Shown: positions 33,668 to 43,022 of the stretch, in pieces
Position numbering within the stretch: position 1 is the stretch's first letter
How the letters are laid out: each line of letters starts with the position of its first letter
Origin: Halorhabdus rudnickae
GTDB lineage: Archaea; Halobacteriota; Halobacteria; Halobacteriales; Haloarculaceae
Assembly: GCF_900880625.1 (NCBI RefSeq)
Contig: NZ_CAAHFB010000001.1
Span: forward strand, 2,224,496 to 2,288,495
DNA: 64,000 nt
Direction of reading: 5' to 3'
Translations under genes and position numbers: made by a program
Notes under the pieces: generated by a model
The model's input: the letters and a program-made list of their open reading frames with translations, nothing else
What the model was told of the DNA's origin: nothing
Database searches by the model: none

Positions 33668-34474
33668 TCACTCCACGACGTGTTGGGTATCGTACGACCC
33701 GAGTCGGCGCACCCACCCCTCGCTGGCCAGTTCCTCGATGTCCTCTATGGCGTCCTGTAGCCGCTGCTCGTACAGCCCCGCTTCGACGTCGATGTGAAAC
33801 AGGTAGTCTCCGAGGCGCTCGCCGCTGGGGCGCGACTCCAGCCGCGTCAGGTTGACGTTCCGCTCGGCAAAGGGTTCAAGCAGCTCAAGCAAGAGGCCGG
33901 GGTAGTCGACGTTGGGGTAGACGATCAGCGAGGTCTTCCCGCCCTCGATCGAGCGTTCCTTGGGACCGGCGATGACGAAGAATCGCGTCGCGTTGGAGGT
34001 CCGATCTTGGATGTCCTCGGCGAGGACGGTCAGGTCGTCGCTGGCGTTGTCGGGGTGGCCGATCGCTGCGACCGTCGGGTCTTCGCGGGCGTGTTCGACG
34101 CCGCGGGCGGTGCTGGCGACCGCCTCCAGGTCGGCCACGGGATAGTGGTCATCGAGATAGCCGCGACACTGGGCCAGCGCCTGGGCGTGACTGGCGATCG
34201 TCTCGAAGGACTCTCCCTGGGCGAGCAGGGCGTGGCGGATTGGCGTGATGACCTCCGCGACGACCGCCACGTCGGATTCCGTCAGGCTGTCCAGCGACTC
34301 GGTGACGCTGCCTTCGATGCTGTTCTCGATTGGAATGACGCCACGGTCGCACTCGCCGTCGTCGACCGCGTCGACGATGGCCGAGACCGACTCGGTGAAC
34401 GCCACCGATTCGGAGACCGCCGCGGCGGCCCGATGAGAGTATGTCCCCTCGGGTCCCAGGGTAATCGTTCGCAT
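33668..34474 (-). CDS. pheA: Prephenate dehydratase
   Basis: Converts prephenate to phenylpyruvate for phenylalanine. 268 aa: starts MRTITLGPEGTYSHRAAAA; IPIENSIEGSVTESLDSL in the catalytic cleft, NATRFFVIAGP (TRF motif, catalytic Thr), then an ACT domain (about 180-265) with NVNLTRLESRPSGERLGDYL, where ESRP binds phenylalanine for feedback inhibition. A stand-alone enzyme, not fused to chorismate mutase. Confidence 0.94.
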   Translation of the reverse strand: MRTITLGPEGTYSHRAAAAVSESVAFTESVSAIVDAVDDGECDRGVIPIENSIEGSVTESLDSLTESDVAVVAEVITPIRHALLAQGESFETIASHAQALAQCRGYLDDHYPVADLEAVASTARGVEHAREDPTVAAIGHPDNASDDLTVLAEDIQDRTSNATRFFVIAGPKERSIEGGKTSLIVYPNVDYPGLLLELLEPFAERNVNLTRLESRPSGERLGDYLFHIDVEAGLYEQRLQDAIEDIEELASEGWVRRLGSYDTQHVVE

Positions 34475-34602
34475 GCGGGAGGCTTCGACGCTCCGGCCCT
34501 AAAGGGTCGCGGTCGGCAGGGTGAGTGCAGTCACCTGATTGTCGAATCGTGTGACGGCCGTCTGACTGAGGTTCTTGAGCCCGCAGGCGAATTGATCGGA
34601 CG

Positions 34603-36129
34603 ATGGGAGTCGACCAGGTCGACGCAAGCGAGGACGCCCCCCGGCCGGGCGAACCCGACGCGGCGGACGTCCTCTCGCTGATCCTGCCGTCGGTGCTCGA
34701 CGGGCTGTCCGCCGAGGGCCACCGCACGCGCGTCAGCGCGGCCTGGACGGCCTGTCGGCTGGCCGACGAGCGTCCCGAACTGGGCGCCGAACTCGCCGAT
34801 CGCCTCGTTCGCTCGGCGGATCGAACGCCCAGGGAGCCGCTGGTCAGGACCCTCTCCTCGTTACACGAACGCCACCCCGAGTCGGTCGGCGGCGCCCTGC
34901 GAGCCTTCGACGGGACTGTCGTGCGGGCGGTCCGGCGAGCCAGCAGCTGGGACTTCGACGCCGAACTGCGGGCCGACGGGGGCGGTGGGGCCGTGGCCGA
35001 CCAACAGCGGGTCGTCGACGCCGACGCCCCGGGCGTCACGGTCTATCAGCGTCAGATGCCCGAGGAACCCGACTCACTCGACGCCGAATCGTCGGAAGCT
35101 GGCACCTCGTCTCCGGGCGATGCCGTCGCTGACCCGTCAGACGACGACGCGGCCGGGTCAGTCGACACCGCCGGTTCCGACGACACGGTCGGGACCGACT
35201 CTGCTTCCGTCACGGAGGCGGAAAGAGGTGAATCTGAGGGGGCGGACGGCTCGGATCCTGCAGCCGAGCGACGCCGCCGGATCCAGGCCGCCGAGAACTC
35301 CGAGTCCTTCGCCGCAGTCCAGTTGGTCAGTGACTTCGACGAGGTGAGCGTCGTTGATCCCCCGCGTCGCGGGCGGTACGGCCACGTGCTCCCCTCGCGG
35401 GGCCGCATCGACCAGGCCGAGTACGGCGTCGACCTGCTGTTTTTCGATGAACCCGGGGAAGACGCCAGGTCGTTCGGGTCCGCGATGGGCAAGCGCCTCC
35501 GGCAGTGGTACTGCGCCGACGAGGCGTCCGGGATCGCTGCCGTGGCGGACTACGGCGATCACCCCCGTCCCTGGGTTGCGACGCCCCGGGCCGAGACGAC
35601 GCTGGCCGACCGCGACCCGTCGGACCTCGATGTCGCGTTACGGGACGCCCGTGAACTCGCTGCAGGGCTGGTGGCTGCTCACGAACGTGGACTCGTTCAC
35701 GGCGGGATCGATCCGCACGATGTGGTGTATCCCGCGACCGGGTTCTCGTCCGATCCTGCCCCGAGCCTCTCGCATCTCGGAGTGATGACTGTCTTTCGTG
35801 AGCACTTTGGTCCCGCCGAGTACGTCGATCCTCGCTACGCCGCCCCGGAGTACTTCGACGACAGTTACGGCGACATCGATCACGCGACTGATGTCTATCA
35901 CCTCGGTGCCGTCCTCTACCGGCTGTTCACCGGCGAGGCCCCGTTCGACGGAGACTACGAGACGGTCAGGATGGCGATTCTCGCGGACGGAACGCCCCAC
36001 CCCAGCGATGTTCGGCCCGAGATACCCGAAGCCGTCGACGAGGTGGTCGCCAAGGCTATGGCGCCGCGGAAGCTCACTCGCTACGAGGCCGCGACGCAGC
36101 TTTCACAGAGTCTCGACCGTCTCGGATGA
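34603..36129 (+). CDS. Haloarchaeal pseudokinase with helical N-terminal domain
   Basis: 508 aa. The N-terminal 100 residues are helical (RVSAAWTACRLADERPELGA), HEAT-like. A disordered acidic Ser/Asp-rich linker follows (about 145-225). The C-terminal 270 residues have a Ser/Thr-kinase fold: the APE loop YAAPEYF, DVYHLGAVLYRLFTGEAPFD and RYEAATQLSQSL of the C-lobe. The catalytic machinery is missing: HRDxKxxN reads HGGIDPHD, and DFG reads LSHLGV. So it can bind but hardly transfer phosphate. Probably a scaffold or sensor. Start at ATG 34603. Divergent from pheA. Confidence 0.75.
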   Translation: MGVDQVDASEDAPRPGEPDAADVLSLILPSVLDGLSAEGHRTRVSAAWTACRLADERPELGAELADRLVRSADRTPREPLVRTLSSLHERHPESVGGALRAFDGTVVRAVRRASSWDFDAELRADGGGGAVADQQRVVDADAPGVTVYQRQMPEEPDSLDAESSEAGTSSPGDAVADPSDDDAAGSVDTAGSDDTVGTDSASVTEAERGESEGADGSDPAAERRRRIQAAENSESFAAVQLVSDFDEVSVVDPPRRGRYGHVLPSRGRIDQAEYGVDLLFFDEPGEDARSFGSAMGKRLRQWYCADEASGIAAVADYGDHPRPWVATPRAETTLADRDPSDLDVALRDARELAAGLVAAHERGLVHGGIDPHDVVYPATGFSSDPAPSLSHLGVMTVFREHFGPAEYVDPRYAAPEYFDDSYGDIDHATDVYHLGAVLYRLFTGEAPFDGDYETVRMAILADGTPHPSDVRPEIPEAVDEVVAKAMAPRKLTRYEAATQLSQSLDRLG

Positions 36130-36182
36130 GGGCATGACACGTAGCGAGCGGGAGAACATCACCCTGCCCCACCGGTGGATTC

Positions 36183-37049
36183 ATGCTCTGTCCGGGTGTC
36201 TCTGTGCTCGTGTTTTGGAATCTTGATCCGGCGCCGATCGGTGTCGAACGGTCGTTCCCCGAGGCGGCCACACTGGCGGCGACGCACGGCTTCGACGGCA
36301 TCCAGGTCGACCTGGGATACCTTCGTGATCACGGTAGATCGGACTATCGGGCTGTACTTGACAAACACGACCTTCGGTCGGGCGCACTTGCTCTTCCGTT
36401 CGATATTGACGCCGAACGCCCGGACTACGAGGCCGGTCTCGATCGGTTGGAAGCGGACGCCGACGCCGCGGCCGCAATCGGCTGTGAATGTGTCTCGACG
36501 TATATTCGCTCGTTCAGCGACGACCGCCCGTTCGAGGAAAACCTCGCGTTCCACCGCGAGCGAATCGAGCCCATCGCCGAAATCCTGGCTGAACACGATC
36601 TAGCACTCGGCCTGGAGTACCTCGGTCCCCCGACGCTCCGTGAGGGTCACGAGTACGAGTTCGTCCACACTGCCGACGGGATGGGTTCTCTCATCGACGG
36701 ACTGGAGGCGTCGAACGTCGGATTCCTGCTCGACAGCTGGCACTGGTATACCGCCGGTGACGGTGCTGACGCCCTCCAGGCACTCGATCCCGGGGCCGTC
36801 GTCGACGTCCACGTCAACGACGCGCCGGATCGCCCGCGAGACGCCCAACAGGACCTCGACCGGCGGCTCCCCGCCGAGACGGGCGTCATCGACATCGAGA
36901 CGTTCCTCGTGGCACTCGACCGGTTGGACTACGACGGGCCGGTGACTCCCGAACCGTTCAGCGACCGGGTTGACGCCATGGACGACGACGCGGCCGTCGC
37001 GGCCACGAGCGAAGCGTTGTCCGCCGCGTTCGATCGCGCCGGACTCTGA
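36183..37049 (+). CDS. Sugar phosphate isomerase/epimerase-like TIM-barrel protein
   Basis: 288 aa of the xylose-isomerase-like/AP endonuclease 2 superfamily. TLAATHGFDGIQVDLGYL, GLEYLGPPTLREG (metal Glu), GFLLDSWHWYTAG (metal Asp/His), VVDVHVNDAPDRPRDAQQD (metal His) and a final VTPEPFSDR (Glu) make the expected metal site. The substrate (a sugar, inositol derivative or hydroxypyruvate) cannot be told. Stands alone, 53 bp after the pseudokinase. Confidence 0.82.
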   Translation: MLCPGVSVLVFWNLDPAPIGVERSFPEAATLAATHGFDGIQVDLGYLRDHGRSDYRAVLDKHDLRSGALALPFDIDAERPDYEAGLDRLEADADAAAAIGCECVSTYIRSFSDDRPFEENLAFHRERIEPIAEILAEHDLALGLEYLGPPTLREGHEYEFVHTADGMGSLIDGLEASNVGFLLDSWHWYTAGDGADALQALDPGAVVDVHVNDAPDRPRDAQQDLDRRLPAETGVIDIETFLVALDRLDYDGPVTPEPFSDRVDAMDDDAAVAATSEALSAAFDRAGL

Positions 37050-37200
37050 GAACGAGGGACAGATATCTCAGCGGCTGGTTTCGCATCGATAATTTCGCTC
37101 GGGAGCAGTCGCTGGGAGGATGAACACAGAAGAAAGACGGTCAGAACGCCACTGTGCGGCGCGAGGGACTGCTCGGGATGGGCGTGTGTTCAGACAGCGA

Positions 37201-38901
37201 TCACATCATGCCGCCCATACCGCCGCCCATGCCGCCCATGCCGCCGGGGCCGCCGCCCATACCGCCGGGGCCGCCGGGGCCGCCAGCGCCGGGTCCTTCC
37301 TCGTCGTCATCGTCGCTGGAGCCACCCTTGAGGTCGCCCGCGGCGATCACGTCGTCGATGCGGAGGATCATCACGGCGGCCTCCGTCGCGCTCTCGACGG
37401 CCTGGGTCTTCACGCGCAACGGCTCGACGACGCCGTCGTCTTCCATGTCGACGATGTCGCCGCTGTAGGCGTCCAGACCGACGCCCGTCTCGCCGCCGTC
37501 GTGCTGACTGCGGAGATCGACCAACGAGTCGATCGGATCGAGGCCCGCGTTCTCGGCGAGCGTGCGCGGGACGACGTCGATCGCGTCGGCGAAGGCTTCG
37601 ACGGCCAGCTGTTCGCGGCCGCCGACGGAGTCGGCGTGGTCACGCAGCCCCAGCGCGAGCTCGGCCTCGGGAGCCCCGCCGCCGGGCAGGACCTTGCCGT
37701 CTTCGAGCGTGACCCGGACGACGCCCAGCGCGTCCTCGATAGCGCGCTTGACCTCGTCGGCGACGTGCTCGGTGCCACCGCGAAGGATCATCGTGACGGC
37801 CTTGGCGTCTTCGACATCCTCGACGAAGACCCGGCTGTCGCCTGCGACTTCCTTCTGGGCGACGCTGCCGGCGAAGCCGAGGTCCTCGGCGGTGATGTCG
37901 TCGATATTCGAGACGATCCGTGCGCCCGTCGATCGCGAAAGCGCCTTGATGTCGGACTTCTTGGCGCGCCGGACGGCGAGAATGCCCTCCTGGGCCAGGT
38001 AGTGCTGGGCCATGTCGTCGATGCCCTTCTGGCAGAAGACGACGTCAGCGCCAGCCTCTTTGAGGGTGTCGACCATGTCCTTGAGCTGGTCCTCTTCCTG
38101 ATCGAGGAACTCCTGGAGCTGGTCGGGATCCGTGACGTTGACCTCGGCGTCGACCTCGGTCTCCCGGACTTCGATGGCGGTGTCCAGGAGTGCCACGTCG
38201 GCGTCCTCGACCGCGTAGGGCATGTTCTCGTGGACGCGCTCCTTGTCGACGAGGACGCCCTCGACGAGTTCGGACTCGTCGATCGAGCCACCGACGACGG
38301 TCTCGAGTTTGACGTTGTCGGTGTCGATCTCATCGTCGTCGGCGACCGACTGGACGGCCTTGACAACCAGTTCCGAGAGAGTGTCCCGGGCGCTCTCGGC
38401 GCCCTTGCCCGTCATCGCCGTCGCGGCGATGGACTCGAGCTTCTCGGTGTCGTCGGTCGAGACCTCGATGGCGTTCTCTTCGAGAATCTCCTTTGCCTTC
38501 TCGGCGGCCTGGCGATAGCCCTGTGCCAGAACCGTGGCGTGAATGTCCTGATCGAGGAGTTCCTCGGCCTTGCTGAGGAGTTCGCCGGCGATCACCACGG
38601 CGGTGGTCGTCCCGTCGCCGACCTCGTCTTCTTGGGTCTGGGCGACCTCGACAATCATGTTCGCCGCCGGGTGCTCGATGTCCATCTCTTCTAAGATGGT
38701 GACACCGTCGTTCGTGACGACGACGCTGCCCGCGTCGTCGACGAGCATCTTGTCCATGCCCTTCGGACCGAGTGTGGTCCGTACCGCTTCGGCGACGGCC
38801 GTCCCGGCCGTGATGTTCATCGACTGAGCGTCTTTACCCGAGGTCCGCTGGGAGTCCTCGGACATGATGATGAGGGGCTGATTACCCATCTGTTGAGCCA
38901 T
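37201..38901 (-). CDS. ths: Thermosome (group II chaperonin) subunit
   Basis: 566 aa. ATP-driven protein-folding ring subunit of the cytoplasm. Signature motifs: [56 protein letters not shown] (catalytic Asp in GDGTT) and [11 protein letters not shown]. The C-terminus is the Gly/Met-rich [11 protein letters not shown] tail. Haloarchaea carry two or three paralogues; which one this is cannot be told. A strong TATA box directly upstream fits a highly expressed, heat-induced gene. Confidence 0.95.
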   Translation of the reverse strand: MAQQMGNQPLIIMSEDSQRTSGKDAQSMNITAGTAVAEAVRTTLGPKGMDKMLVDDAGSVVVTNDGVTILEEMDIEHPAANMIVEVAQTQEDEVGDGTTTAVVIAGELLSKAEELLDQDIHATVLAQGYRQAAEKAKEILEENAIEVSTDDTEKLESIAATAMTGKGAESARDTLSELVVKAVQSVADDDEIDTDNVKLETVVGGSIDESELVEGVLVDKERVHENMPYAVEDADVALLDTAIEVRETEVDAEVNVTDPDQLQEFLDQEEDQLKDMVDTLKEAGADVVFCQKGIDDMAQHYLAQEGILAVRRAKKSDIKALSRSTGARIVSNIDDITAEDLGFAGSVAQKEVAGDSRVFVEDVEDAKAVTMILRGGTEHVADEVKRAIEDALGVVRVTLEDGKVLPGGGAPEAELALGLRDHADSVGGREQLAVEAFADAIDVVPRTLAENAGLDPIDSLVDLRSQHDGGETGVGLDAYSGDIVDMEDDGVVEPLRVKTQAVESATEAAVMILRIDDVIAAGDLKGGSSDDDDEEGPGAGGPGGPGGMGGGPGGMGGMGGGMGGMM

Positions 38902-38923
38902 AGTCAGGCAAGGATTGAATGTG

Positions 38924-38942
38924 ATTCTATAAAAAAGTAACG
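38924..38942 (-). promoter_or_regulatory. Thermosome gene promoter
   Basis: On the reverse strand CGTTACTTTTTTATAG is centred about 28 bp before the ATG at 38901, giving a leaderless or nearly leaderless mRNA. CGTTACTTTTTTATA resembles the TFB-recognition plus TATA arrangement of haloarchaeal heat-shock cct promoters. A second palindromic TATA-like CTTTTAAG lies at 39008-39015. Confidence 0.6.
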
Positions 38943-39084
38943 TTCCGGGTCCCGATATGGGGGGTAGGGTGACGGACTGAGCGCTACCATGTGAGCTTGT
39001 CGCAGGCTTTTAAGTACCATATCGTCCTGCCGAAACGATTTCCGGGTCCAGAGAGGTCGGCCTGCCGTGTCGCCGGCCGGGTCG

Positions 39085-39327
39085 TCAGCGATCCATACTG
39101 AACCGACGGTGGCGGAGTTCGGGAGTGATCCGGATCCGATCGATGTCCTGGCTAGTCCGGTACCAGACGAACGCCACGTCCGTGAACAGTTCTCGACACT
39201 CCAGGCGGACTTCACGGGGGCTGTCGCCGATCCGTTCCTGGACAGCGGCGATAGCCGAGGACTCAAAGAGGTCCGGTGATTCGCCGTCGTACTCCCCGCC
39301 CCGGAAGTACGCGACGATCGCCGATAT
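39085..39327 (-). CDS. Open frame of about 80 codons without a standard start codon
   Basis: The reverse frame ending TGA at 39085-39087 reads ISAIVAYFRGGEYDGESPDL, FESSAIAAVQERIGDSPR, EVRLECRELFTDVAFVWYRT and then SQDIDRIRITPELRHRR. Composition and hydrophobic pattern look like a real small alpha/beta protein, better than the antisense frame. It overlaps the 3' end of the KH gene. Between the upstream in-frame stop (within the KH gene) and the conserved part there is no ATG, GTG or TTG; only ATA (39325) and ATC codons. It may be a truncated gene, or one relying on translational coupling. Confidence 0.4.
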   Translation of the reverse strand: MSAIVAYFRGGEYDGESPDLFESSAIAAVQERIGDSPREVRLECRELFTDVAFVWYRTSQDIDRIRITPELRHRRFSMDR

Positions 39328-39328
39328 C

Positions 39329-39877
39329 TCAGCCGGTGAACTTGTGATACTCGAGGCCGGCGTGTTTCATCTCGTTGTGGCGCCGTTCGAGGAACGAGTA
39401 CACGGAGCCGTGTGGGGCACCATCCAGCAGCATCTCGACGGCTTCCCGGACCGCATCTACCTGTTCGGGGCCGCCGATGATCGACAGCGTCGAGCCGTAG
39501 ATGACGACGGCGGCGCCGGTCAATTCCTCCATCAATTCCCGCGTGCGACCGTTCTCGCCGATGAGTCGGCCCTTGATCCGCTTGAGGTCGTTGGGGTTGC
39601 GGGCGGCAGCGTCGATGTCGATGACGTCGAACATGATCATGTCGTCATCGAGCAATCGGAAGGCCTCCTCGGGAGCGAACCCGCGGCCGATGGCCTTGAC
39701 GATGTCGGGACCTTTCAGTCCAGTCACGGGATCGCCGATGGACTCGACGGCGACCGCACCCGTCTCGCTGTCGATGTCCAAGCGCACTTCCGCGCGCTCT
39801 TCGATCTCGCGCATCGTCTCACCCCCCTCGCCGATCAGCACGCCGATCCGGTCCTGCGGAATCTTCACGTGTTGCAT
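39329..39877 (-). CDS. KH-domain protein (archaeal Dim2/Pno1-like)
   Basis: 182 aa with two KH domains: IPQDRIGVLIGEGGETMREI (GxxG at GEGG) and RIKGRLIGENGRTRELMEEL (GENG). The sequence MQHVKIPQDRIG ... YEFL-like end MKHAGLEYHKFTG matches the archaeal homologue of Dim2p/Pno1, which binds the 3' end of 16S rRNA during small-subunit assembly and can work with aIF2-alpha. In many archaea the gene sits beside rio1 and eIF1A, but not here. Confidence 0.88.
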   Translation of the reverse strand: MQHVKIPQDRIGVLIGEGGETMREIEERAEVRLDIDSETGAVAVESIGDPVTGLKGPDIVKAIGRGFAPEEAFRLLDDDMIMFDVIDIDAAARNPNDLKRIKGRLIGENGRTRELMEELTGAAVVIYGSTLSIIGGPEQVDAVREAVEMLLDGAPHGSVYSFLERRHNEMKHAGLEYHKFTG

Positions 39878-39951
39878 GTACGAGACGTAACGCCCGCGTT
39901 CAGTTAAGTATCTCGCACTCTCCTGGTCAGCAGCGACCGCTTTTCGGACCC

Positions 39952-40854
39952 TTAGACGTTCGGCGGTTGCAGGTCGCGGCCGAACTCGTCGAAGGCGTCG
40001 AGGTCGTCGGGCAGGTCGTACTCAAGGCGACGCTCTTCCCGTCGGTCCACGGTCCCGTTCTCGACCGGCTGGGCGACCGATTCCCAGCCGTCTTTGACGG
40101 CGATAGATTTTGCCGGCGTTCCGGCAGCGATATGGTGGGCAGGGACGTCCGTCCCCGCGATACTCTTGGCCGCGAGGATGGCGTTGGCGCCGATCCGGAC
40201 GCCCGCCCGCACCATCGAGTCGTAGGTCAACCGGACGTCGTCCTCGATGATCGTGTGGTAGTTGCGGACTTCAGTCTGGTCGACGACGTCGTGGTCGTGG
40301 CTGTAGACGTGGACGTCGTCGGCGATCGAGACGCGATCGCCGATCGTCAACTGCCCGCGGTCGTCGAGGTGCACATCGTCGTGGATGACGACGTTGTCCC
40401 CGACTGTGATGTTGTGGCCGTACGAGAACGTGATCCCCTTGAAGAACCGGCAGTCCTCCCCGCAGGACTCGAAGAGATGGGAGGCGAGCATCCGCCGGAA
40501 ACGAAGCGCGAAGGCGACGTTGTCGGCCATCGGCGTCGAATCGAACTGTCGCCAGAGCCACTGGAGATACTTCGATTCCTCGTAGCGCTGCTCGTCTTTC
40601 TCGGCGTAGTACTCGCTCTCTAGGGTCGCATTGCAGGGGTCGTACCCTTGCAGGCGGACCCGCTCGGCCGGTGAGACGTTCTTGCCGGCCTGCCAGCGCT
40701 CGTAGGCCTCCCGATCCCCGTGGAGGTCGACGAGGACGTCCTCGACGACGTCGCAGGTGTCCTCCTCGCTCGCCAGTCGCTCGTCGACTTCGCGGATGAA
40801 CTCCCGGAGCCCCTCCTCGGCGAAGGGCGGCAGGGAGACGTGGCGCTTCGTCAT
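39952..40854 (-). CDS. Hexapeptide-repeat O-acetyltransferase-like protein
   Basis: 300 aa. The N-terminal part (1-110, with AERVRLQGYDPCNATLESEY) resembles a maltose acetyltransferase cap. The central region (about 120-230) is a left-handed beta-helix with hexapeptide repeats: ITVGDNVVIHDDVHLDD, LTIGDRVSIADDVHVYSHDH, VRIGANAILAAKSIAG, and IAAGTPAKSIAVKDG after the last coil. VYSHDHDV contains the catalytic-type His. The C-terminal 40 residues are acidic and unlike the family. Acceptor unknown. Confidence 0.82.
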   Translation of the reverse strand: MTKRHVSLPPFAEEGLREFIREVDERLASEEDTCDVVEDVLVDLHGDREAYERWQAGKNVSPAERVRLQGYDPCNATLESEYYAEKDEQRYEESKYLQWLWRQFDSTPMADNVAFALRFRRMLASHLFESCGEDCRFFKGITFSYGHNITVGDNVVIHDDVHLDDRGQLTIGDRVSIADDVHVYSHDHDVVDQTEVRNYHTIIEDDVRLTYDSMVRAGVRIGANAILAAKSIAGTDVPAHHIAAGTPAKSIAVKDGWESVAQPVENGTVDRREERRLEYDLPDDLDAFDEFGRDLQPPNV

Positions 40855-40943
40855 GCCACCCCGTACGTGGGTCGGGAGTGAAATGGATTGTCGTTACGGA
40901 GAAGTCACCTGATGACGGCGGTCACATCGGCCTGGGTGTCCGC

Positions 40944-41990
40944 TCACTCGGCCATCAGGCCGCCTTCCTCGACGCGCATGACGCCCTCGCCGTCGGGCAG
41001 GTTCGGCGCGTCGACGAGGCGGACGATCCGCTTGTCGCCCTTGGACTTGCGGAGGTACAGCCGGAACGTCGAGGTGTGGCCGAGGATGTTCCCGCCGATG
41101 GGCTGGGTCGGGTCCCCGAAGAAGGAGTCCGGGTTCGCCGCGACCTGGTTGGTGACGACGACGGCCGTGTTGTTGAGGTCGCCCACCCGCATCAGGTCGT
41201 GGAGGTGCTTGTTGAGTTTCTGCTGGCGGTCGGCGAGTTCGCCACGGCCGACGTACTCCGCCCGGAAGTGGGCAGTCAGCGAGTCGACAGCGAGCAGCCG
41301 GACAGGGAACTCCTCGTCTTGGCCTTCGCTGGCGAGTTCCTGGGCCTTCTCCGCGAGCAGGATCTGGTGGTTGGAGTTGAACGCCTTCGCGACGTGGATC
41401 TTATCGAGGATTGACTCGACTAAATCGTCGAAGAGGTCGTCGTTGCCGGCGTCGGCCTCGCCGTCCTCGGCGATACCGTGCAGGACCATCGTGTCCTCGA
41501 TTACGTCCTCGTCGAGCCCGTCGACCATCTGCTCGATACGCTCTGGACGGAACGTGTCCTCGCTGTCGATGAAGATCGAACTGCCTTCGAGCCCACCGTG
41601 TTCGGCCGGGAGCTGGACGTTGACCGCCAGCTGGTGGGTGACCTGGGACTTGCCGGCGCCGAACTCACCGTAGACCTCGGTGATCGACTGGGTCTCGACG
41701 CCGCCGCCGAGCAGTTCGTCGACCTCTTCGACGCCCCAGGAGAGCTTACCGATCTGTTCGCGTCGTTCCAGGACCTCCGCGCCACTCTCGAACCCGCCGA
41801 TGTCGGCAGCCTCGCGGGCGGCCTGGATGATGTCTGCGGCACTGGACTCGCCGATGTCTGCCGTATTCGAGAGTTCACCGGGACTGGCGACTGCGATCCC
41901 CTGATAGGAGTCGAATCCGTTTTCCGTGAGTTTCTCGGCCGTTGCCGGACCGACGCCCGGCAAGTCTTCGAGATCTTCTGATGCTGCCAT
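40944..41990 (-). CDS. radA: DNA repair and recombination protein RadA
   Basis: 348 aa recombinase of the RecA/Rad51 family. N-terminal helix-hairpin-helix ([20 protein letters not shown], about 8-27), Walker [19 protein letters not shown] (about 107-124), Walker [22 protein letters not shown]1/L2 loops with [20 protein letters not shown] and the ATP cap [14 protein letters not shown]. Forms filaments on single-stranded DNA for strand exchange. No intein is present, unlike in some haloarchaea. Confidence 0.97.
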   Translation of the reverse strand: MAASEDLEDLPGVGPATAEKLTENGFDSYQGIAVASPGELSNTADIGESSAADIIQAAREAADIGGFESGAEVLERREQIGKLSWGVEEVDELLGGGVETQSITEVYGEFGAGKSQVTHQLAVNVQLPAEHGGLEGSSIFIDSEDTFRPERIEQMVDGLDEDVIEDTMVLHGIAEDGEADAGNDDLFDDLVESILDKIHVAKAFNSNHQILLAEKAQELASEGQDEEFPVRLLAVDSLTAHFRAEYVGRGELADRQQKLNKHLHDLMRVGDLNNTAVVVTNQVAANPDSFFGDPTQPIGGNILGHTSTFRLYLRKSKGDKRIVRLVDAPNLPDGEGVMRVEEGGLMAE

Positions 41991-42105
41991 ACCACGCCGT
42001 TACGCCCCCTGTTATTTAAAGCCTCGTTAACACCAGGGTGAAAGTGAAACGCGGGGCCGACGATCGACACTCGGTCGGATGGTCCGGCGTGTCCCCGTCG
42101 ATACG

Positions 42106-42447
42106 TCACCGCGGCTCAGGTGGCGAGTCTTCCCGGCGATCGGGTAACTCGACTTCTTCGGGTGCGGGCATCCAGAAGTAGTCGAAGGTCACCCCGAGGG
42201 CGAGCGGCCCGACGATCGTCACGGCGACGACGGCAACCGGACTGGCGAGGTTCGCTCCGAGACCCAGGAACCCGCCCAAGACCAGCGTCGAGACGAGCAA
42301 CGCCAGCGAGCCCAGCAGGACGGCATACAACGGCCCGGCCCAGATAGTCGTCATGCGCACGCGGAAAAATCGAGTGAGTAGTGCGGCGATCGCCGTGTTC
42401 GAGAGGACGATTATCGCGAGGCCGATCGCGTCGACGGCGCTCACCAT
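42106..42447 (-). CDS. Conserved haloarchaeal membrane protein (113 aa)
   Basis: From ATG 42447: MVSAVDAIGLAIIVLSNTAI. Three hydrophobic spans (about 8-28, 36-60, 68-90) and an acidic Pro/Glu-rich tail (APEEVELPDRREDSPPEPR). An upstream extension of the frame to 42732 is rich in Arg and atypical, so it is not counted. No function recognised. Confidence 0.7.
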   Translation of the reverse strand: MVSAVDAIGLAIIVLSNTAIAALLTRFFRVRMTTIWAGPLYAVLLGSLALLVSTLVLGGFLGLGANLASPVAVVAVTIVGPLALGVTFDYFWMPAPEEVELPDRREDSPPEPR

Positions 42448-42673
42448 ACCCGACGCGACGCCCCCCACTCCCTTTGCCGTGTCGCTCCCGGCACGATCGT
42501 GAACGGCTCTGTCCAGTCGATCTACTCTCGCCCGCTCTCGATCATTCGCACCTTTCTCCTTCTCGTGGTTTACGCGTGGCAAGGCGCTCGTATTTGTCTG
42601 TCCCTCGCTGTTCACGGCTCGTTTCACGCACCGTTGGCCGGGTTCGAGGCACTCGTATCCGTTTGCGCCCCGA

Positions 42674-42904
42674 TCACTCCAGACAGATGTACGTCCGCGT
42701 GTCGGCGACTCCCTCAAGATCCCGAATCCCACTGGCGACCGATTCCATGATCTCGTAGACGTTGTCCCGTTCGGCCTCGACGATGAGGTCGTACTGTCCT
42801 GCGACGATATGGGCCTCCACGACGCCGAGCGCGTCTCGTACGTCGCCCAGAAGCCCCTCGGCCTTGCCAGCCACTGCCTTCACCATGATGAACGCTCGGA
42901 CCAT
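42674..42904 (-). CDS. Stand-alone RAM (Lrp/AsnC C-terminal) domain protein
   Basis: 76 aa from ATG 42904: MVRAFIMVKAVAGKAEGLLG, VVEAHIVAGQYDLIVEAERD, VADTRTYICLE. This is the ligand-binding half of Lrp-type regulators without a DNA-binding domain. Such proteins form dimers or octamers and bind amino acids or related ligands. An ATGATATG TATA-like box lies about 26 bp upstream, supporting this start. A paralogue of the same length is at 45056. Confidence 0.85.
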   Translation of the reverse strand: MVRAFIMVKAVAGKAEGLLGDVRDALGVVEAHIVAGQYDLIVEAERDNVYEIMESVASGIRDLEGVADTRTYICLE

Positions 42905-43022
42905 CGTAGTCTGTGGTACGATGTGACATATCATGAAGGTTTCCCCGATCGACCGATCGAGTCAGGACTAGCCCGTCGTTCGGGATGCTGCTGGGTACGA
43001 CGCAAAATCGTCGAGAACGGTG

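Noticed and set aside
37120..38694. Forward 524-codon frame opposite the thermosome gene
   Set aside because: Complement of the Gly/Met- and Ala-rich chaperonin codons; the real gene is on the reverse strand.
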